Shown here: positions 40,172-49,942 of the stretch, piece after piece
Layout: every line of letters begins with the position of its first letter
Numbering within the stretch: position 1 is the first letter of the stretch
Assembly: GCF_011751865.2 (NCBI RefSeq)
Contig: NZ_CP061770.1
Coordinates: 1,488,001-1,552,000, forward strand
Source: Salinibacterium sp. ZJ70
Lineage (GTDB): Bacteria > Actinomycetota > Actinomycetes > Actinomycetales > Microbacteriaceae
Length of the DNA: 64,000 nt
Direction: 5' to 3'
Notes under the pieces: generated by a model
Told to the model about the DNA's origin: nothing
Database searches by the model: none
The model's input: only the letters and a program-made list of their open reading frames with translations
Translations under genes and position numbers: made by a program

Positions 40172-42407
40172 CGCGGTACACGTCGTAGACGGCGTCGATG
40201 CGTCGAACGGCGTTGAGCAGACGCTCGAGGTGCACGGTGTCGCCCATCTCGAACACGAAACGGCTGATCGCGAGGCGCGAGCTCGAGGTCGAGACCGACG
40301 CCGAGAGGATGTTCACGTGGTTCTCCGAGAGCACGCGCGTGACATCCGACAGGAGCCCGGAGCGGTCGAGCGCCTCCACCTGGATCTGCACGAGGAAGAG
40401 ACTCGACGAGGTGGGAGCCCACTGCACGTCGATCATCCGATCAGGCTGCTCGAGGAGCGTCTTCACATTGACGCAGTCCGAGCGGTGCACGGAGACACCC
40501 TGGCCGCGCGTCACGAAGCCGACGATCTCATCACCCGGAACCGGGGTGCAGCACTTCGCGAGCTTCACGAGGATGTCCGGCGCTCCACGCACCAGCACAC
40601 CCGAATCCGACGGACGCAGCGAGCGTCCCCGCGACTTCGGCGTGAAGGTGAACGTCTCCTCTTCGACCTCGGTCTCGGTCTGCACCGAGGCGACGACCTT
40701 CTCGATGACCGACTGGGTCGAGATGTGCCCCTCGCCGACCGCCGCGTAGAGCGCATCGACGCCGTCGTAGCGCATCTGCGAGGCGACAGCCGTGACGACG
40801 TCCTGGCTCATGAGCTTCTGGAGCGGCAGGTTCTGCTTGCGCATGGCGCGAGCGATCGAATCCTTGCCCTGCTCGATCGCCTCTTCGCGGCGCTCCTTGG
40901 TGAACCAGCCGCGGATCTTGTTGCGGGCGCGCGCCGACTTCACGAAGTTCAGCCAGTCCTGGCTGGGGCCCGCGTCCGGGTTCTTCGACGTGAAGATCTC
41001 GATGACATCGCCCGAGTTGACGACGCTCTCCAGCGGCACGAGGCGGCCGTTGACCTTCGCACCCATCGTGCGGTGGCCGATCTCGGTGTGCACCGCGTAC
41101 GCGAAGTCGACCGGCGTCGCACCCGCGGGCAGGCCGATGACCTTGCCCTGCGGCGTGAAGACGTAGACCTCCTTGGCACCGATCTCGAAGCGGAGGTTGT
41201 CGAGGAACTCCCCCGGGTCGGACGTCTCGGCCTGCCAGTCCGAGATGTGGGCGAGCCACGCCATCTCGGTGCCCGCCGAGGAGGTGTCCTCGGTGCGGCC
41301 GCTCGCCATCCGCTCCTTGTACTTCCAGTGCGCCGCGACACCGAACTCGGCCCGCTGGTGCATCTCATGCGTGCGGATCTGGATCTCGACTGCGCGCCCC
41401 TTCGGGCCGATCACGGTCGTGTGCAGCGACTGGTACAGGTTGAACTTGGGGGTCGCGATGTAGTCCTTGAAGCGACCAGGGATAGGCGTCCACCGCGCGT
41501 GGATCGAGCCGAGCACTGCATAGCAGTCGCGGATCGAGTTGACGAGCACACGGATGCCGACGAGGTCGTAGATCTCGTCGAACTCCCGCCCCCGAAGCAC
41601 CATCTTCTGGTAGATCGAGTAGTACTGCTTGGGGCGCCCCACGACCTGCCCCTTGATGCGGGCGGCGCGGAGATCGTCGCCTACCGCGTCGATCACCTGC
41701 TGCACGAACTCCTCGCGCTGCGGCGTGCGGTCGCGCACGAGGCTCTCGATCTCGACGTAGAGCTTCGGGTAGAGCACGGCGAACGAGAGGTCCTCGAGCT
41801 CCCACTTGATCGTCTGGATTCCCAGACGGTGCGCGAGCGGGGTGTAGATCTCGAGCGTCTCCTGCGCCTTGCGCTTGGCGGATTCCGCCGGAACGAAGCC
41901 CCAGGTGCGGGCATTGTGCAGGCGGTCGGCGAGCTTGATCACAAGAACGCGGATGTCCTTCGACATCGCGACGATCATCTTGCGCACGGTCTCGGCCTGG
42001 GCCGAGTCACCGTACTTCACCTTGTCGAGCTTGGTGACGCCGTCGACGAGCATCGCGATCTCGTCGCCGAAATCAGCGCGCAGCAGGTCGAGCGTGTAGT
42101 CGGTGTCCTCGACGGTGTCGTGCAGCAGAGCGGCAGCGACCGTCTTCGGACCGATCCCGAGTTCCGCGAGGATCTGCGCAACAGCGACCGGATGGGTGAT
42201 GTACGGCTCGCCGCTGCGACGCTTCTGACCGTCGTGCGCGCGCTCCGCAGCCGTGTACGCGCGCTCGATGAGAGCGATATCGGCCTTCGGATGGTGCGAA
42301 CGCACCGTCTTCAGGAGCTTGTCGACCGCACCCGTCGGCTGCGCGCGTGAGAAGAGGCGCGGAAGCAGAGCTCTGCGCGACGCGGAATTCTGCGTCTCCG
42401 TGCTCAT
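40158..42407 (-). CDS. relA: Bifunctional (p)ppGpp synthetase/hydrolase
   Basis: A 749-residue long RSH protein. The HD hydrolase domain (about 40-200) has AALLHDTVEDTDYTLD and KLADRLHNARTWGF. The synthetase domain (about 245-390) has HARWTPIPGRFKDYI and NLYQSLHTTVIGPKGR. Then come TGS (about 415-475, EVYVFTPQGKVIGLPAG), a helical region with CCTPVPGDEIVGF, and an ACT domain at the end. Both active sites look intact. It makes and degrades the stringent-response alarmone. It follows secF by 54 bp with an apparent own promoter. Confidence 0.97.
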   Translation of the reverse strand: MSTETQNSASRRALLPRLFSRAQPTGAVDKLLKTVRSHHPKADIALIERAYTAAERAHDGQKRRSGEPYITHPVAVAQILAELGIGPKTVAAALLHDTVEDTDYTLDLLRADFGDEIAMLVDGVTKLDKVKYGDSAQAETVRKMIVAMSKDIRVLVIKLADRLHNARTWGFVPAESAKRKAQETLEIYTPLAHRLGIQTIKWELEDLSFAVLYPKLYVEIESLVRDRTPQREEFVQQVIDAVGDDLRAARIKGQVVGRPKQYYSIYQKMVLRGREFDEIYDLVGIRVLVNSIRDCYAVLGSIHARWTPIPGRFKDYIATPKFNLYQSLHTTVIGPKGRAVEIQIRTHEMHQRAEFGVAAHWKYKERMASGRTEDTSSAGTEMAWLAHISDWQAETSDPGEFLDNLRFEIGAKEVYVFTPQGKVIGLPAGATPVDFAYAVHTEIGHRTMGAKVNGRLVPLESVVNSGDVIEIFTSKNPDAGPSQDWLNFVKSARARNKIRGWFTKERREEAIEQGKDSIARAMRKQNLPLQKLMSQDVVTAVASQMRYDGVDALYAAVGEGHISTQSVIEKVVASVQTETEVEEETFTFTPKSRGRSLRPSDSGVLVRGAPDILVKLAKCCTPVPGDEIVGFVTRGQGVSVHRSDCVNVKTLLEQPDRMIDVQWAPTSSSLFLVQIQVEALDRSGLLSDVTRVLSENHVNILSASVSTSSSRLAISRFVFEMGDTVHLERLLNAVRRIDAVYDVYRVNSG

Positions 42408-42431
42408 GCCGCCCTCCTCTCTCAGGATTCG

Positions 42432-42437
42432 ATTCTA
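42432..42437 (-). promoter_or_regulatory. Probable -10 element of relA
   Basis: TAGAAT on the minus strand lies 24 bp before the relA ATG, upstream of GAGAGGAGGGC. A GTCGAC at 42458-42453 could act as a poor -35 with a 15-bp spacer. Confidence 0.4.
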
Positions 42438-42461
42438 GGCGCGCAGCACCACGTCGACCGG

Positions 42462-43478
42462 CTAGGCCGCGACCTTCTCGCGCTGGGCGAGCACACGCTC
42501 GTCACGGCGCTGGATCTCCGGCTCCTTCTGACGGAACAGCACATACAGCGGCGCCGCGAAGGCGGGCGTCGAGTAGGTGCCCGCGATGGTTCCGACCAGC
42601 AGCGCGAGCGAGATGTCGCGCAGCGTGTCGGCACCGAGCGCGAACGCTCCGATGAAGAGGATCGCGGCGACAGGAAGCGCAGCCACGACACCGGTGTTGA
42701 TCGAGCGGATGAGGGTCTGGTTGACCGCGAGGTTGACGGCTTCGCCGAACGTTCGCGTCGACTCGTCGCCGAGCTCAGCCGTGTTCTCGCGCACCTTGTC
42801 GAAGACGACGACGGTGTCGTAGAGCGAGTAGCCGAGGATCGTGAGGAAGCCGATGACGGCCGCGGGCGTGATCTCCCAGCCCGTCGCGGCGTAGATGCCG
42901 ACGGTCAGCACGAGGTCGTGCAGGAGCTTCACGATCGCGGCGATCGACATCTTCCAGGTTCGGAAGTAGAACGCCATGAAGATCGTGGCGAACACGATGA
43001 ACACGATGAGCGCGCGCACAGCGCTGCCCGTGATGTCCTGCCCCCACGTCGCGCCGATGAACGACGACGAGACCGAGTCCGTGTCGTAGGCCTCGCGCAG
43101 GTTCGCCGAGATCTCGCTCGTCTGCACTTCGTCGAGCTGGTCGGTCTGCACGCGGACGCCATCCTCGCCGATCGTGCTGACGCGCACGACGGCGCTCGGG
43201 ACGACCTCGTGGACGGACTCCTCGGCGAGATCCGTCGGGACCGCACCGTCGACCTTCTCCGCGCCGGCGACGATGAACTGCGAGCCGCCGCGGAACTCGA
43301 TGCCGAAGTTGAACCCGGCCACGAAGTCTCCGCCGCCGCGCACGAAGGGCACGAGCACCGAGAGCACCATGAACACGGTGGCGAGGCCCAGCCAGAAGCG
43401 ACGATGCCCGACGAAGTCGACGCTGCGCGCCCCCGTGTAGAGGTCGTTACCGAGGCGCTGGAACGGTCCGGCAGCCAT
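42462..43478 (-). CDS. secF: Protein translocase subunit SecF
   Basis: A 338-residue RND-like membrane protein that with SecD uses the proton motive force to finish Sec export. Helix 1 follows FVGHRRFWLG, then a periplasmic P1-like domain (FNFGIEFRGGSQFIV). Five clustered helices include the conserved GFLTILGYSLYDTVVVFDKV and NQTLIRSINTGVVA. The start codon shares a base with the secD stop. Confidence 0.97.
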   Translation of the reverse strand: MAAGPFQRLGNDLYTGARSVDFVGHRRFWLGLATVFMVLSVLVPFVRGGGDFVAGFNFGIEFRGGSQFIVAGAEKVDGAVPTDLAEESVHEVVPSAVVRVSTIGEDGVRVQTDQLDEVQTSEISANLREAYDTDSVSSSFIGATWGQDITGSAVRALIVFIVFATIFMAFYFRTWKMSIAAIVKLLHDLVLTVGIYAATGWEITPAAVIGFLTILGYSLYDTVVVFDKVRENTAELGDESTRTFGEAVNLAVNQTLIRSINTGVVAALPVAAILFIGAFALGADTLRDISLALLVGTIAGTYSTPAFAAPLYVLFRQKEPEIQRRDERVLAQREKVAA

Positions 43479-45181
43479 CAGCGACCGCCCTTCTTCTTGT
43501 CGGAGGTGGAGGTTGTCGTCGAGCTCGACGCCGCCGCGAGCTCCGCGGCCTTGCGCTCGGCGATCGTCTGGCGACGCTGCGCCTCACGGCTGGCGCCCGC
43601 GCGGCGGGCCTCAGTCGAGAGGCGGAACTCGGCGCGACCGCGGTAGACCGCTCCGAGTGCGTTCGGGTCGAGACCGCTCAGCGGGTGACCGCTCGCGAAG
43701 AAGCGGGTCGTCGCGAGCAGCTGCATCACCGGGTGCGTGAACAGGATCACGATGAGCACGTCGATGATCGTCGTGACGCCGAGGGTGAGCGCGAAGCCGC
43801 GAACGGATCCGACGGCCATGATGAACAGGATGATCGCGGAGAGCAGGTTGACGCTCTTCGCCGCGAGGACCGTGCGGAGCGCGCGCTTCCATCCGGCCTC
43901 GACGGCGCCCGTGAGGCTGCGGCCGTCACGGAGTTCGTCTCGGATGCGCTCGAAGTAGACGATGAACGAGTCCGCGGTGAAGCCGATCGCCACGATCAGA
44001 CCTGCGACGCCGGCGAGCGACAGTCGGTAGCCGTAGTGGAACGACATGATGTTCACGACGAGGTACGTGATGATGCCGGCCACGAGGAGCGACATGATCG
44101 TCACTGTGCCGAGCAGTCGGTACTGGAACAGCGAGTACAGGAACACGAGCAGAAGGCCGATGAGGCCCGCGACGAGTCCGCTGGTGAGCTGACTGGATCC
44201 GAGGGTCGCCGAGATCTGCTCCTGGCTCTCGACCGCGAATCCGACGGGGAGCGCACCGAACTTCAGCTGGTCGGCGAGAGCCTTCGCGCCGTCCTGTGTG
44301 AACGATCCGGAGATCTCCGGTCGTCCGTCCGAGATGACGGCGTTGGTCGTAGGAGCGGAGATGACCTTGCCATCGAGCACGATCGCGAACTGGTTCTGCA
44401 CGCCGGTGAGGCCGAACAGACGCGTGGTGACGTCGGCGAACTGCTTGGTTCCCTCGTCGTTGAAGTCGATGACGACGGCCCAGCTGCCGCGCGACACACC
44501 CGTCGAGGTGGTCTGCACCTGCGCGAGGGCGTCCTCGATCGTCGCGCCCTGCACCTCGGCCGGGCCGAGGAGGTACTTGGCGGTGCCGTCGTCCGCGCAC
44601 GTGATGAGCGGCTTGTCGGCGGGGGCGACGTTCGCGCCGGAGTCGTCGATCGTCGAGCAGTCGAACGCCAGGAACTCGGATTCGAGAGCAGGAGTGATCC
44701 ACGCGAGGTCGGAGGCGTTCTCGGGCGTCGTCGCCGGGGTGTCCTCGAGAGCCTCAGCACCCTCCGCGGGGGGGACCACGTCCGGGCCTGCGATCGCGAG
44801 CACGGCGCGGAACTCGAGCTTCGCGGACTGCTTGATGCGGTCCAGAGTCGCCTGATCTGCTTCACCCGGGATCGAGACGACGATCTTGTCGCCGCCCTGC
44901 GTGGTGATCTCCGACTCGGCCACGCCGGCCGCGTCGATGCGGCTGCGGATGATCGAGACGGACTGATCGAGCTGCTCCTGGGTGATCTCCTGGCCGTCCT
45001 CGAGGGTCGCGGTCAGGATGACCTGGGTGCCGCCTTCGAGGTCGAGGGCGAGCTTCGGGGTCCAGCCCCAGCCCCAGAAGAGGGCTCCCGCAGTCTGCAG
45101 GAGCAGCAGGCCCGCGATGATCGCGCCGAGCCAGCCGAGTGAGCGCCAGGCCTTCGCGGTCGGCGTGTTGCGAGCGGCCAC
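43478..45181 (-). CDS. secD: Protein translocase subunit SecD
   Basis: A 567-residue partner of SecF. Helix 1 is followed by LALDLEGGTQVILTA, a large extracytoplasmic domain, and five C-terminal helices with VAGLIVAIGFTADSFIVYFE and AKSVNLLSAIILFIMAVGS. The C-terminus is a charged, Lys/Ser/Thr-rich tail. It starts with GTG at 45181. yajC ends 3 bp before it. Confidence 0.97.
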   Translation of the reverse strand: MAARNTPTAKAWRSLGWLGAIIAGLLLLQTAGALFWGWGWTPKLALDLEGGTQVILTATLEDGQEITQEQLDQSVSIIRSRIDAAGVAESEITTQGGDKIVVSIPGEADQATLDRIKQSAKLEFRAVLAIAGPDVVPPAEGAEALEDTPATTPENASDLAWITPALESEFLAFDCSTIDDSGANVAPADKPLITCADDGTAKYLLGPAEVQGATIEDALAQVQTTSTGVSRGSWAVVIDFNDEGTKQFADVTTRLFGLTGVQNQFAIVLDGKVISAPTTNAVISDGRPEISGSFTQDGAKALADQLKFGALPVGFAVESQEQISATLGSSQLTSGLVAGLIGLLLVFLYSLFQYRLLGTVTIMSLLVAGIITYLVVNIMSFHYGYRLSLAGVAGLIVAIGFTADSFIVYFERIRDELRDGRSLTGAVEAGWKRALRTVLAAKSVNLLSAIILFIMAVGSVRGFALTLGVTTIIDVLIVILFTHPVMQLLATTRFFASGHPLSGLDPNALGAVYRGRAEFRLSTEARRAGASREAQRRQTIAERKAAELAAASSSTTTSTSDKKKGGR

Positions 45182-45184
45182 GGC

Positions 45185-45550
45185 CTAGTCTCCGGAGCGC
45201 TTGTCGCCGGGGGTGTCGGTGTCGTCGGTGCGCTCGCCGATCTCGTTCTCGGCGGCCTCGTCGACCTCAGCGGCCTCGTCGGCGGGAGTCTCGTCCTCGA
45301 CGACGCGCGCGATCGTCTGACGGTGCACGCGCAGCACCGTTCCGGGGGTGCTCTCGATGAGGGCGAAGTTCGCCTCCTCGTCGATCGTGAGAAGCGTGCC
45401 GAAGATGCCGTGCTGGGTCATGACCTCGACACCGGGCTGCAGCTTGCTCTGCATCTGCTCGGCTTCAGCCTTGCGCTTCTTGCCATTGCGCCAGGTGAAG
45501 AAGATCATCACGGCCAACAGGCCGACCATCATAAGAAGCAACGGATCCAT
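45185..45550 (-). CDS. yajC: Preprotein translocase accessory subunit YajC
   Basis: A 121-residue small membrane protein. One helix (about residues 3-20, LLLMMVGLLAVMIFFTWRN) is followed by KKRKAEAEQMQSKLQPGVEV, typical of YajC. The acidic tail (last about 40 residues) is an actinobacterial extension. The ATG at 45550 is chosen over a frame 16 codons longer that has no homologous look. Confidence 0.94.
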   Translation of the reverse strand: MDPLLLMMVGLLAVMIFFTWRNGKKRKAEAEQMQSKLQPGVEVMTQHGIFGTLLTIDEEANFALIESTPGTVLRVHRQTIARVVEDETPADEAAEVDEAAENEIGERTDDTDTPGDKRSGD

Positions 45551-45626
45551 GCGGTGAAGCGGGCCTTCCGGGAGTGGGTGAGGGACCCATCGGCACAACG
45601 TCGTCAGGCCGGGCGGTCCTCAAGCA

Positions 45627-46664
45627 CTATACGACATCGTCGAACAGTGTCCCGGCGATCGCAGGGGCGTTCGCAGGAGGCTGAATTCTGAAGTGCGACC
45701 ACGCCTGCGCGGTGGCGACCCGCCCACGGGGTGTCCGGCTGATCATGCCGATGCGCACGAGGAACGGCTCGACGACGGATTCGATCGTCTCGGGCTCCTC
45801 GCCGACCGACACGGCGAGGGTCGACAGACCCACGGGCCCCCCGCCGAAGCGGGTGAGGATCGCGTCGAGAACGGCGCGGTCGAGGCGGTCGAGGCCGATC
45901 GGGTCGACGTCGTAGAGCTCGAGGGCAGCGGTGACCGATTCGAGGTCGGCAGGACGCTCGTGCACGAGCGCGTAGTCGCGCACGCGTCGCAGCAGACGGT
46001 TGGCGATACGGGGCGTGCCTCGGCTGCGCATCGCGATCTCCGCTCGCGCGTCGGAGGCGAGATCGAGTCCGAGCAGACGCGCGGCGCGCGCGAGCACCTG
46101 GTCGAGCTCGTCGTCGGCGTAGAACTCGAGGTGCGCCGTGAAGCCGAAGCGATCGCGCAGCGGGTTGGGAAGCAGCCCGGAGCGAGTCGTCGCACCCACG
46201 AGCGTGAACGGCGCGAGGTCGAGCGGGATGCTCGTGGCGCCCGCGCCCTTGCCGACCATGATGTCGATGCGGAAGTCCTCCATCGCGAGGTAGAGCATCT
46301 CCTCGGCGGATCGGGCCATCCGGTGGATCTCATCGATGAAGAGCACCTCCCCCGGCGTGAGGCTCGACAGCAGCGCGGCGAGGTCGCCCGCGTGCTGGAT
46401 CGCAGGACCGCTCGACATGCGCAGGGGGCGCGCGCTCTCATACGCGACGATCATCGCGAGGGTCGTCTTGCCGAGCCCGGGAGGGCCCGCGAGCAGGATG
46501 TGGTCGGGGGTGCGCGACTGCATCTCGGCTGCGCGCAGCAGGAGCTCGAGCTGGCCGCGTGCCTTCGTCTGGCCGACGAACTCGCCGAGCGACTTCGGGC
46601 GCAGGGCGCCTTCGAAGGCGAGCTCGGCCTCGGATTCGGGTGCGGCACCCGTGATCTCGCTCAT
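45627..46664 (-). CDS. ruvB: Holliday junction branch-migration ATPase RuvB
   Basis: A 345-residue AAA+ motor. Walker A is [18 protein letters not shown], Walker B is [10 protein letters not shown] and sensor/arginine-finger sequences are [18 protein letters not shown]. The winged-helix C-terminus ends with [17 protein letters not shown]. The ATG overlaps the ruvA stop (ATGA). Confidence 0.98.
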   Translation of the reverse strand: MSEITGAAPESEAELAFEGALRPKSLGEFVGQTKARGQLELLLRAAEMQSRTPDHILLAGPPGLGKTTLAMIVAYESARPLRMSSGPAIQHAGDLAALLSSLTPGEVLFIDEIHRMARSAEEMLYLAMEDFRIDIMVGKGAGATSIPLDLAPFTLVGATTRSGLLPNPLRDRFGFTAHLEFYADDELDQVLARAARLLGLDLASDARAEIAMRSRGTPRIANRLLRRVRDYALVHERPADLESVTAALELYDVDPIGLDRLDRAVLDAILTRFGGGPVGLSTLAVSVGEEPETIESVVEPFLVRIGMISRTPRGRVATAQAWSHFRIQPPANAPAIAGTLFDDVV

Positions 46665-47260
46665 CGGCGTCCTCCCGGTCCGAGGCGGGCGAGCGCGAGA
46701 CGCAGCAGAGCCTGCGCGTCGAGGTCGCCGCCGCCTGCGCCCGCGCGGATGTCGTCGAGCGTCGTGGTGGCCGTGCGCTCGGGCCAGCCGAGGCCCACGA
46801 GCGCGGCCACGACGTCGGCGTCAGCGGAGCTGACGACGGGAGCGGATGCGGTCGCCGCGGGCGCCACGATCTTGCCGGCGAGCGACACCACGAGCAGCTT
46901 CGCCGTCTTCGGCCCGATGCCGGAGACCTTGCGGAAGGGCGCGTCGTCCTCCGCGGTGACGGCCCGTGCGATCTCGTCGGGTGAGAGCTGTGCGAGCACC
47001 CCGAGAGCCGATTTCGGGCCGACACCGGAGACACCACGCAGGATGTCGAAGATCTCGAGCTCGTCGCGACTCGCGAATCCGAAGAGGCTCATGTCGTCTT
47101 CCCGGACGATGAGCGCGGTGTGCAGTGCGGCCTCGGAGCCTGTCCGCATCGAGAGCGCGAGAGCCGGTGTGACGGCGATCCGCAGACCGATGCCGCCCAC
47201 CTCGACCACGACGTGTCCGACACCGGCGTGCAGCACGATGCCGCGAACACTCGAAATCAT
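46661..47260 (-). CDS. ruvA: Holliday junction DNA-binding protein RuvA
   Basis: A 199-residue RuvA. The N-terminal OB fold starts [13 protein letters not shown], the two helix-hairpin-helix motifs are in [20 protein letters not shown] and [19 protein letters not shown], and the C-terminal domain binds RuvB. It lies 3 bp after the ruvC stop. Confidence 0.97.
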   Translation of the reverse strand: MISSVRGIVLHAGVGHVVVEVGGIGLRIAVTPALALSMRTGSEAALHTALIVREDDMSLFGFASRDELEIFDILRGVSGVGPKSALGVLAQLSPDEIARAVTAEDDAPFRKVSGIGPKTAKLLVVSLAGKIVAPAATASAPVVSSADADVVAALVGLGWPERTATTTLDDIRAGAGGGDLDAQALLRLALARLGPGGRR

Positions 47261-47263
47261 GTT

Positions 47264-47842
47264 CTAAAGTCTACGGGTCGCCGCCGACTTCTCGGCGGCA
47301 CGCCACGCCCGCTGAGCAGGTGTCAGCCCTCCGGCAGCGCCCGCGTCGGGTGCCGTCGCTCCCCCACGCCAGCCGTGGCAGATCGCGAGAGCGAGAGCAT
47401 CCGCCGCATCCGCGGGCTTCGGCACCTCGGAGAGCCCCAGCACACGTGCGACCATCGCGCCCACCTGAGCCTTGTCGGCCGCGCCGTAGCCCGTGATCGC
47501 GGCCTTCACCTCGCTCGGCGTATGCAGTGCGACCGGCAACCCCGCCTCCGCGGCCTTGAGCAGGGCGATGCCGCTCGCCTGCGCAGTCCCCATCACGGTG
47601 CGCAGGTTGTGCTGCGCGAACACTCGTTCCACCGCGACCGCCTGAGGGGCGAACTCGGCGATCACCGCCGCGATCCCCTCCGCGATCCCGAGCAGTCGCG
47701 CGGCGGGGTCGGCATCCGCGGGAGTGCGGATCACACCCACGTGCACGAGCGACACGCGACGGTCGGGCAGAACGTCGACGACGCCCACACCGCACCGCGT
47801 GAGGCCCGGGTCGACCCCGAGAACCCGCAGCGCGCCGGCGAT
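47264..47842 (-). CDS. ruvC: Crossover junction endodeoxyribonuclease RuvC
   Basis: A RNase H-fold resolvase. The first Asp is in [19 protein letters not shown], the Glu in [19 protein letters not shown] and the C-terminal Asp pair in [16 protein letters not shown]. In frame, the conserved N-terminus is preceded only by ATC (47842) or CTG (47830). The nearest ordinary start is a TTG at 47932, 86 bp inside yebC and coding for unrelated sequence. The ATC, nine bases after GAGG, gives 192 residues, and I place the start there provisionally. Product certain, start uncertain. Confidence 0.88.
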   Translation of the reverse strand: MAGALRVLGVDPGLTRCGVGVVDVLPDRRVSLVHVGVIRTPADADPAARLLGIAEGIAAVIAEFAPQAVAVERVFAQHNLRTVMGTAQASGIALLKAAEAGLPVALHTPSEVKAAITGYGAADKAQVGAMVARVLGLSEVPKPADAADALALAICHGWRGGATAPDAGAAGGLTPAQRAWRAAEKSAATRRL

Positions 47843-47846
47843 GTCG

Positions 47847-48608
47847 TCAGTCCTCGGCGTCGAGCTCGGCCTGCACGTCGGCCGGGATCTCGAAGTTGGC
47901 GAAGACGTTCTGCACGTCGTCGCTGTCTTCAAGCGCGTCGATGAGCTTCATGACCTTGCGCGCGCCATCGATGTCGACCTCGACGCGCAGGTTCGGCACG
48001 AACTCGGCCTCAGCCGAGTCGTAGTCGATGCCCGCATCCTGGAGTGCCGTGCGCGCCGCGACGAGGTCGCTCGGCTCGGTGATGACCTCGAAGCCGCCGC
48101 CCTGGTCGATGACGTCCTCGACGCCGGCCTCCATGACCGCCTCGAGGATCCCGTCCTCGGTGACCCCGTCGATCTTCGTGATCGAGATGACGCCCTTGCG
48201 GCTGAAGTTGTAGGCGACCGAACCCGGGTCGGCGAGGGTGCCGCCGTTGCGGTTGAGGGCCGTGCGCACCTCGGCAGCGGCACGGTTCTTGTTGTCGGTC
48301 AGACACTCGACCATGAAGGCGACGCCGTTCGGGCCGTACGCCTCATACATGATGTTGGTGTAATCGATGGACTCACCCGAGACGCCCGCGCCGCGCTTGA
48401 TCGCGCGGTCGATGTTGTCGTTGGGGACGGAGGTCTTCTTCGCCTTCTGCACGGCATCGAAGAGGGTCGGGTTGCCGGCCATGTCGGCGCCGCCGATCTT
48501 CGCCGCAACCTCGATGTTCTTGATGAGCTTCGCGAAGGACTTCGCACGACGCGCGTCGATGACGGCCTTCTTGTGCTTGGTCGTGGCCCACTTGGAATGC
48601 CCGCTCAC
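47847..48608 (-). CDS. yebC: YebC/PmpR family protein
   Basis: A 253-residue YebC/TACO1 protein. [20 protein letters not shown] and [18 protein letters not shown] begin it, and [20 protein letters not shown] is the central signature. The family is known both as putative transcription regulators and as ribosome-associated helpers at proline-rich stalls. The start is GTG at 48608 with GAGAGGATCACC ahead. It is the conserved partner upstream of ruvCAB. Confidence 0.95.
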   Translation of the reverse strand: MSGHSKWATTKHKKAVIDARRAKSFAKLIKNIEVAAKIGGADMAGNPTLFDAVQKAKKTSVPNDNIDRAIKRGAGVSGESIDYTNIMYEAYGPNGVAFMVECLTDNKNRAAAEVRTALNRNGGTLADPGSVAYNFSRKGVISITKIDGVTEDGILEAVMEAGVEDVIDQGGGFEVITEPSDLVAARTALQDAGIDYDSAEAEFVPNLRVEVDIDGARKVMKLIDALEDSDDVQNVFANFEIPADVQAELDAED

Positions 48609-48677
48609 GGTGATCCTCTCGAAGAAAACTGGGGGCCAGTTTATCCGGGCGCACGGTACGTGCGCCGCACGAACCTG

Positions 48678-49280
48678 TCAGATGACCCGCACGCCCGCAT
48701 CACGCGCCGCGAGTGCGGCGAGTCCGCGCACGGTCGCCGCATCGCCATCTCGCCAATCGCGCGCCGCGTGAGGCGACACCGCCGAGAGCTCGGCGGCCGT
48801 CGATGACTGCAGGGCGCGCAGGGCGAGAAGCTCCTGCCCATCGGCGAGGCGCAGGATGGCGCGCGCCTCGGCATTGCGGCGCGCGAACCGCAGCCGCACC
48901 CACAGCCACACGAGCAGCAGAACCGCGATCGGCAGCATCGCGACGCCGACCCCCGCGAGCACGGCGGTCAGCTCGATGAACGACCGCACGTTCGTTCCCG
49001 CCTCGGCGAGGGTGCCTCCCGCGCCGCTCGCCGCATCGAAGGGTCCGCGGATCCCGTCGCCGATGAGCGGCACCGCCCCCAGACGGTCGCCCAGGTCGAT
49101 CATCGTCAGCTCGAACCCGGTGCCCGCCTGGTGCAGCCCGTCGCCCACCGACGCGAGCGCGTTGATGAGCGAGTGCACGACCGCACCCGCGGCGATCGAC
49201 AGCACCAGCAGCACCACGGCCACCGCATCCGCGGCGACCTGCCGAACGCGTCGGGGGGCGAAGTCCGAGTAGAAGCTCAT
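48678..49280 (-). CDS. Two-helix membrane protein, function unknown
   Basis: A 200-residue protein from ATG 49280. Helices are near residues 17-38 (AVVLLVLSIAAGAVVHSLIN) and 98-125 (VLAGVGVAMLPIAVLLLVWL). Between them is a Gly/Leu/Asp-rich extracytoplasmic loop, and a basic then Ala-rich cytoplasmic tail follows. It sits between pdxT and yebC. A 336-residue frame on the same strand in another phase is a shadow. I do not recognise a family. Confidence 0.7.
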   Translation of the reverse strand: MSFYSDFAPRRVRQVAADAVAVVLLVLSIAAGAVVHSLINALASVGDGLHQAGTGFELTMIDLGDRLGAVPLIGDGIRGPFDAASGAGGTLAEAGTNVRSFIELTAVLAGVGVAMLPIAVLLLVWLWVRLRFARRNAEARAILRLADGQELLALRALQSSTAAELSAVSPHAARDWRDGDAATVRGLAALAARDAGVRVI

Positions 49281-49333
49281 GCACACATCGTGGCCGCTCG
49301 CGCCGGGAAGTGCGAGGCGCCGCGCGCGGAGGA

Positions 49334-49942
49334 TCAGCCTCGCGCGCGGACCTTCGCCAGGAAGCGCTCGTGGAAGCGCCGCTCCCCCGACACCTCCGGA
49401 TGGAACGACGTGCCGAGCAGCGCCCCCTGCTCGACGGCGACGATGCGCCCATCGTCGAGGGAGGCGAGCACGGTGGCTGCGGGCCCCACCGCCTCCACGA
49501 CAGGCGCACGGATGAACACCGCGTGCACCGGCTGCTCCCCCAGCTCGGGGATGCGCAGATCCGTCTCGAACGAGTCGTTCTGGTTGCCGAACGCGTTGCG
49601 GCGCACGGAGACGTCGAGGCCTCCGAAGCTCTCCTGCCCGCCGATCGCGTCGAGAACACGATCCGCGAGCATGATGAGTCCCGCGCACGTTCCGTACACC
49701 GGCATGCCATCGGCGATGCGCGCGCGGATCGGCTCCGTCATGCCGAACATGCGGCTGAGCTTGTCGATGACGCTCGACTCGCCCCCGGGGATCACGAGGC
49801 CATCGACCGCGGCGAGCTCAGCGGGGCGGCGCACGGGCACCGCATCCGCGCCGAGCTCGCCGAGGACCGCGAGATGCTCACGGACGTCCCCCTGAAGCGC
49901 GAGGACGCCGACGCGCAGACCGTCGCCTGGCTTACCAGCCAC
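49334..49942 (-). CDS. pdxT: Pyridoxal 5'-phosphate synthase glutaminase subunit PdxT
   Basis: A 202-residue class I glutaminase feeding ammonia to Pdx[17 protein letters not shown] opens the fold, the GGESSV oxyanion strand is present, the nucleophile is in [11 protein letters not shown] and the His/Glu pair is in [11 protein letters not shown]. The GTG at 49942 overlaps the pdxS stop by 11 bp. Confidence 0.96.
   Translation of the reverse strand: MAGKPGDGLRVGVLALQGDVREHLAVLGELGADAVPVRRPAELAAVDGLVIPGGESSVIDKLSRMFGMTEPIRARIADGMPVYGTCAGLIMLADRVLDAIGGQESFGGLDVSVRRNAFGNQNDSFETDLRIPELGEQPVHAVFIRAPVVEAVGPAATVLASLDDGRIVAVEQGALLGTSFHPEVSGERRFHERFLAKVRARG

Noticed and set aside
40230..42350. 706-codon plus-strand frame opposite relA
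   Set aside because: RelA motifs are complete on the other strand; this frame has only Arg/Asp/Leu-rich shadow sequence.
48700..49710. 336-codon minus-strand frame in another phase over the unknown membrane protein
   Set aside because: Arg/Pro-rich, no helices; the alternative frame gives a well-formed membrane protein with good start.
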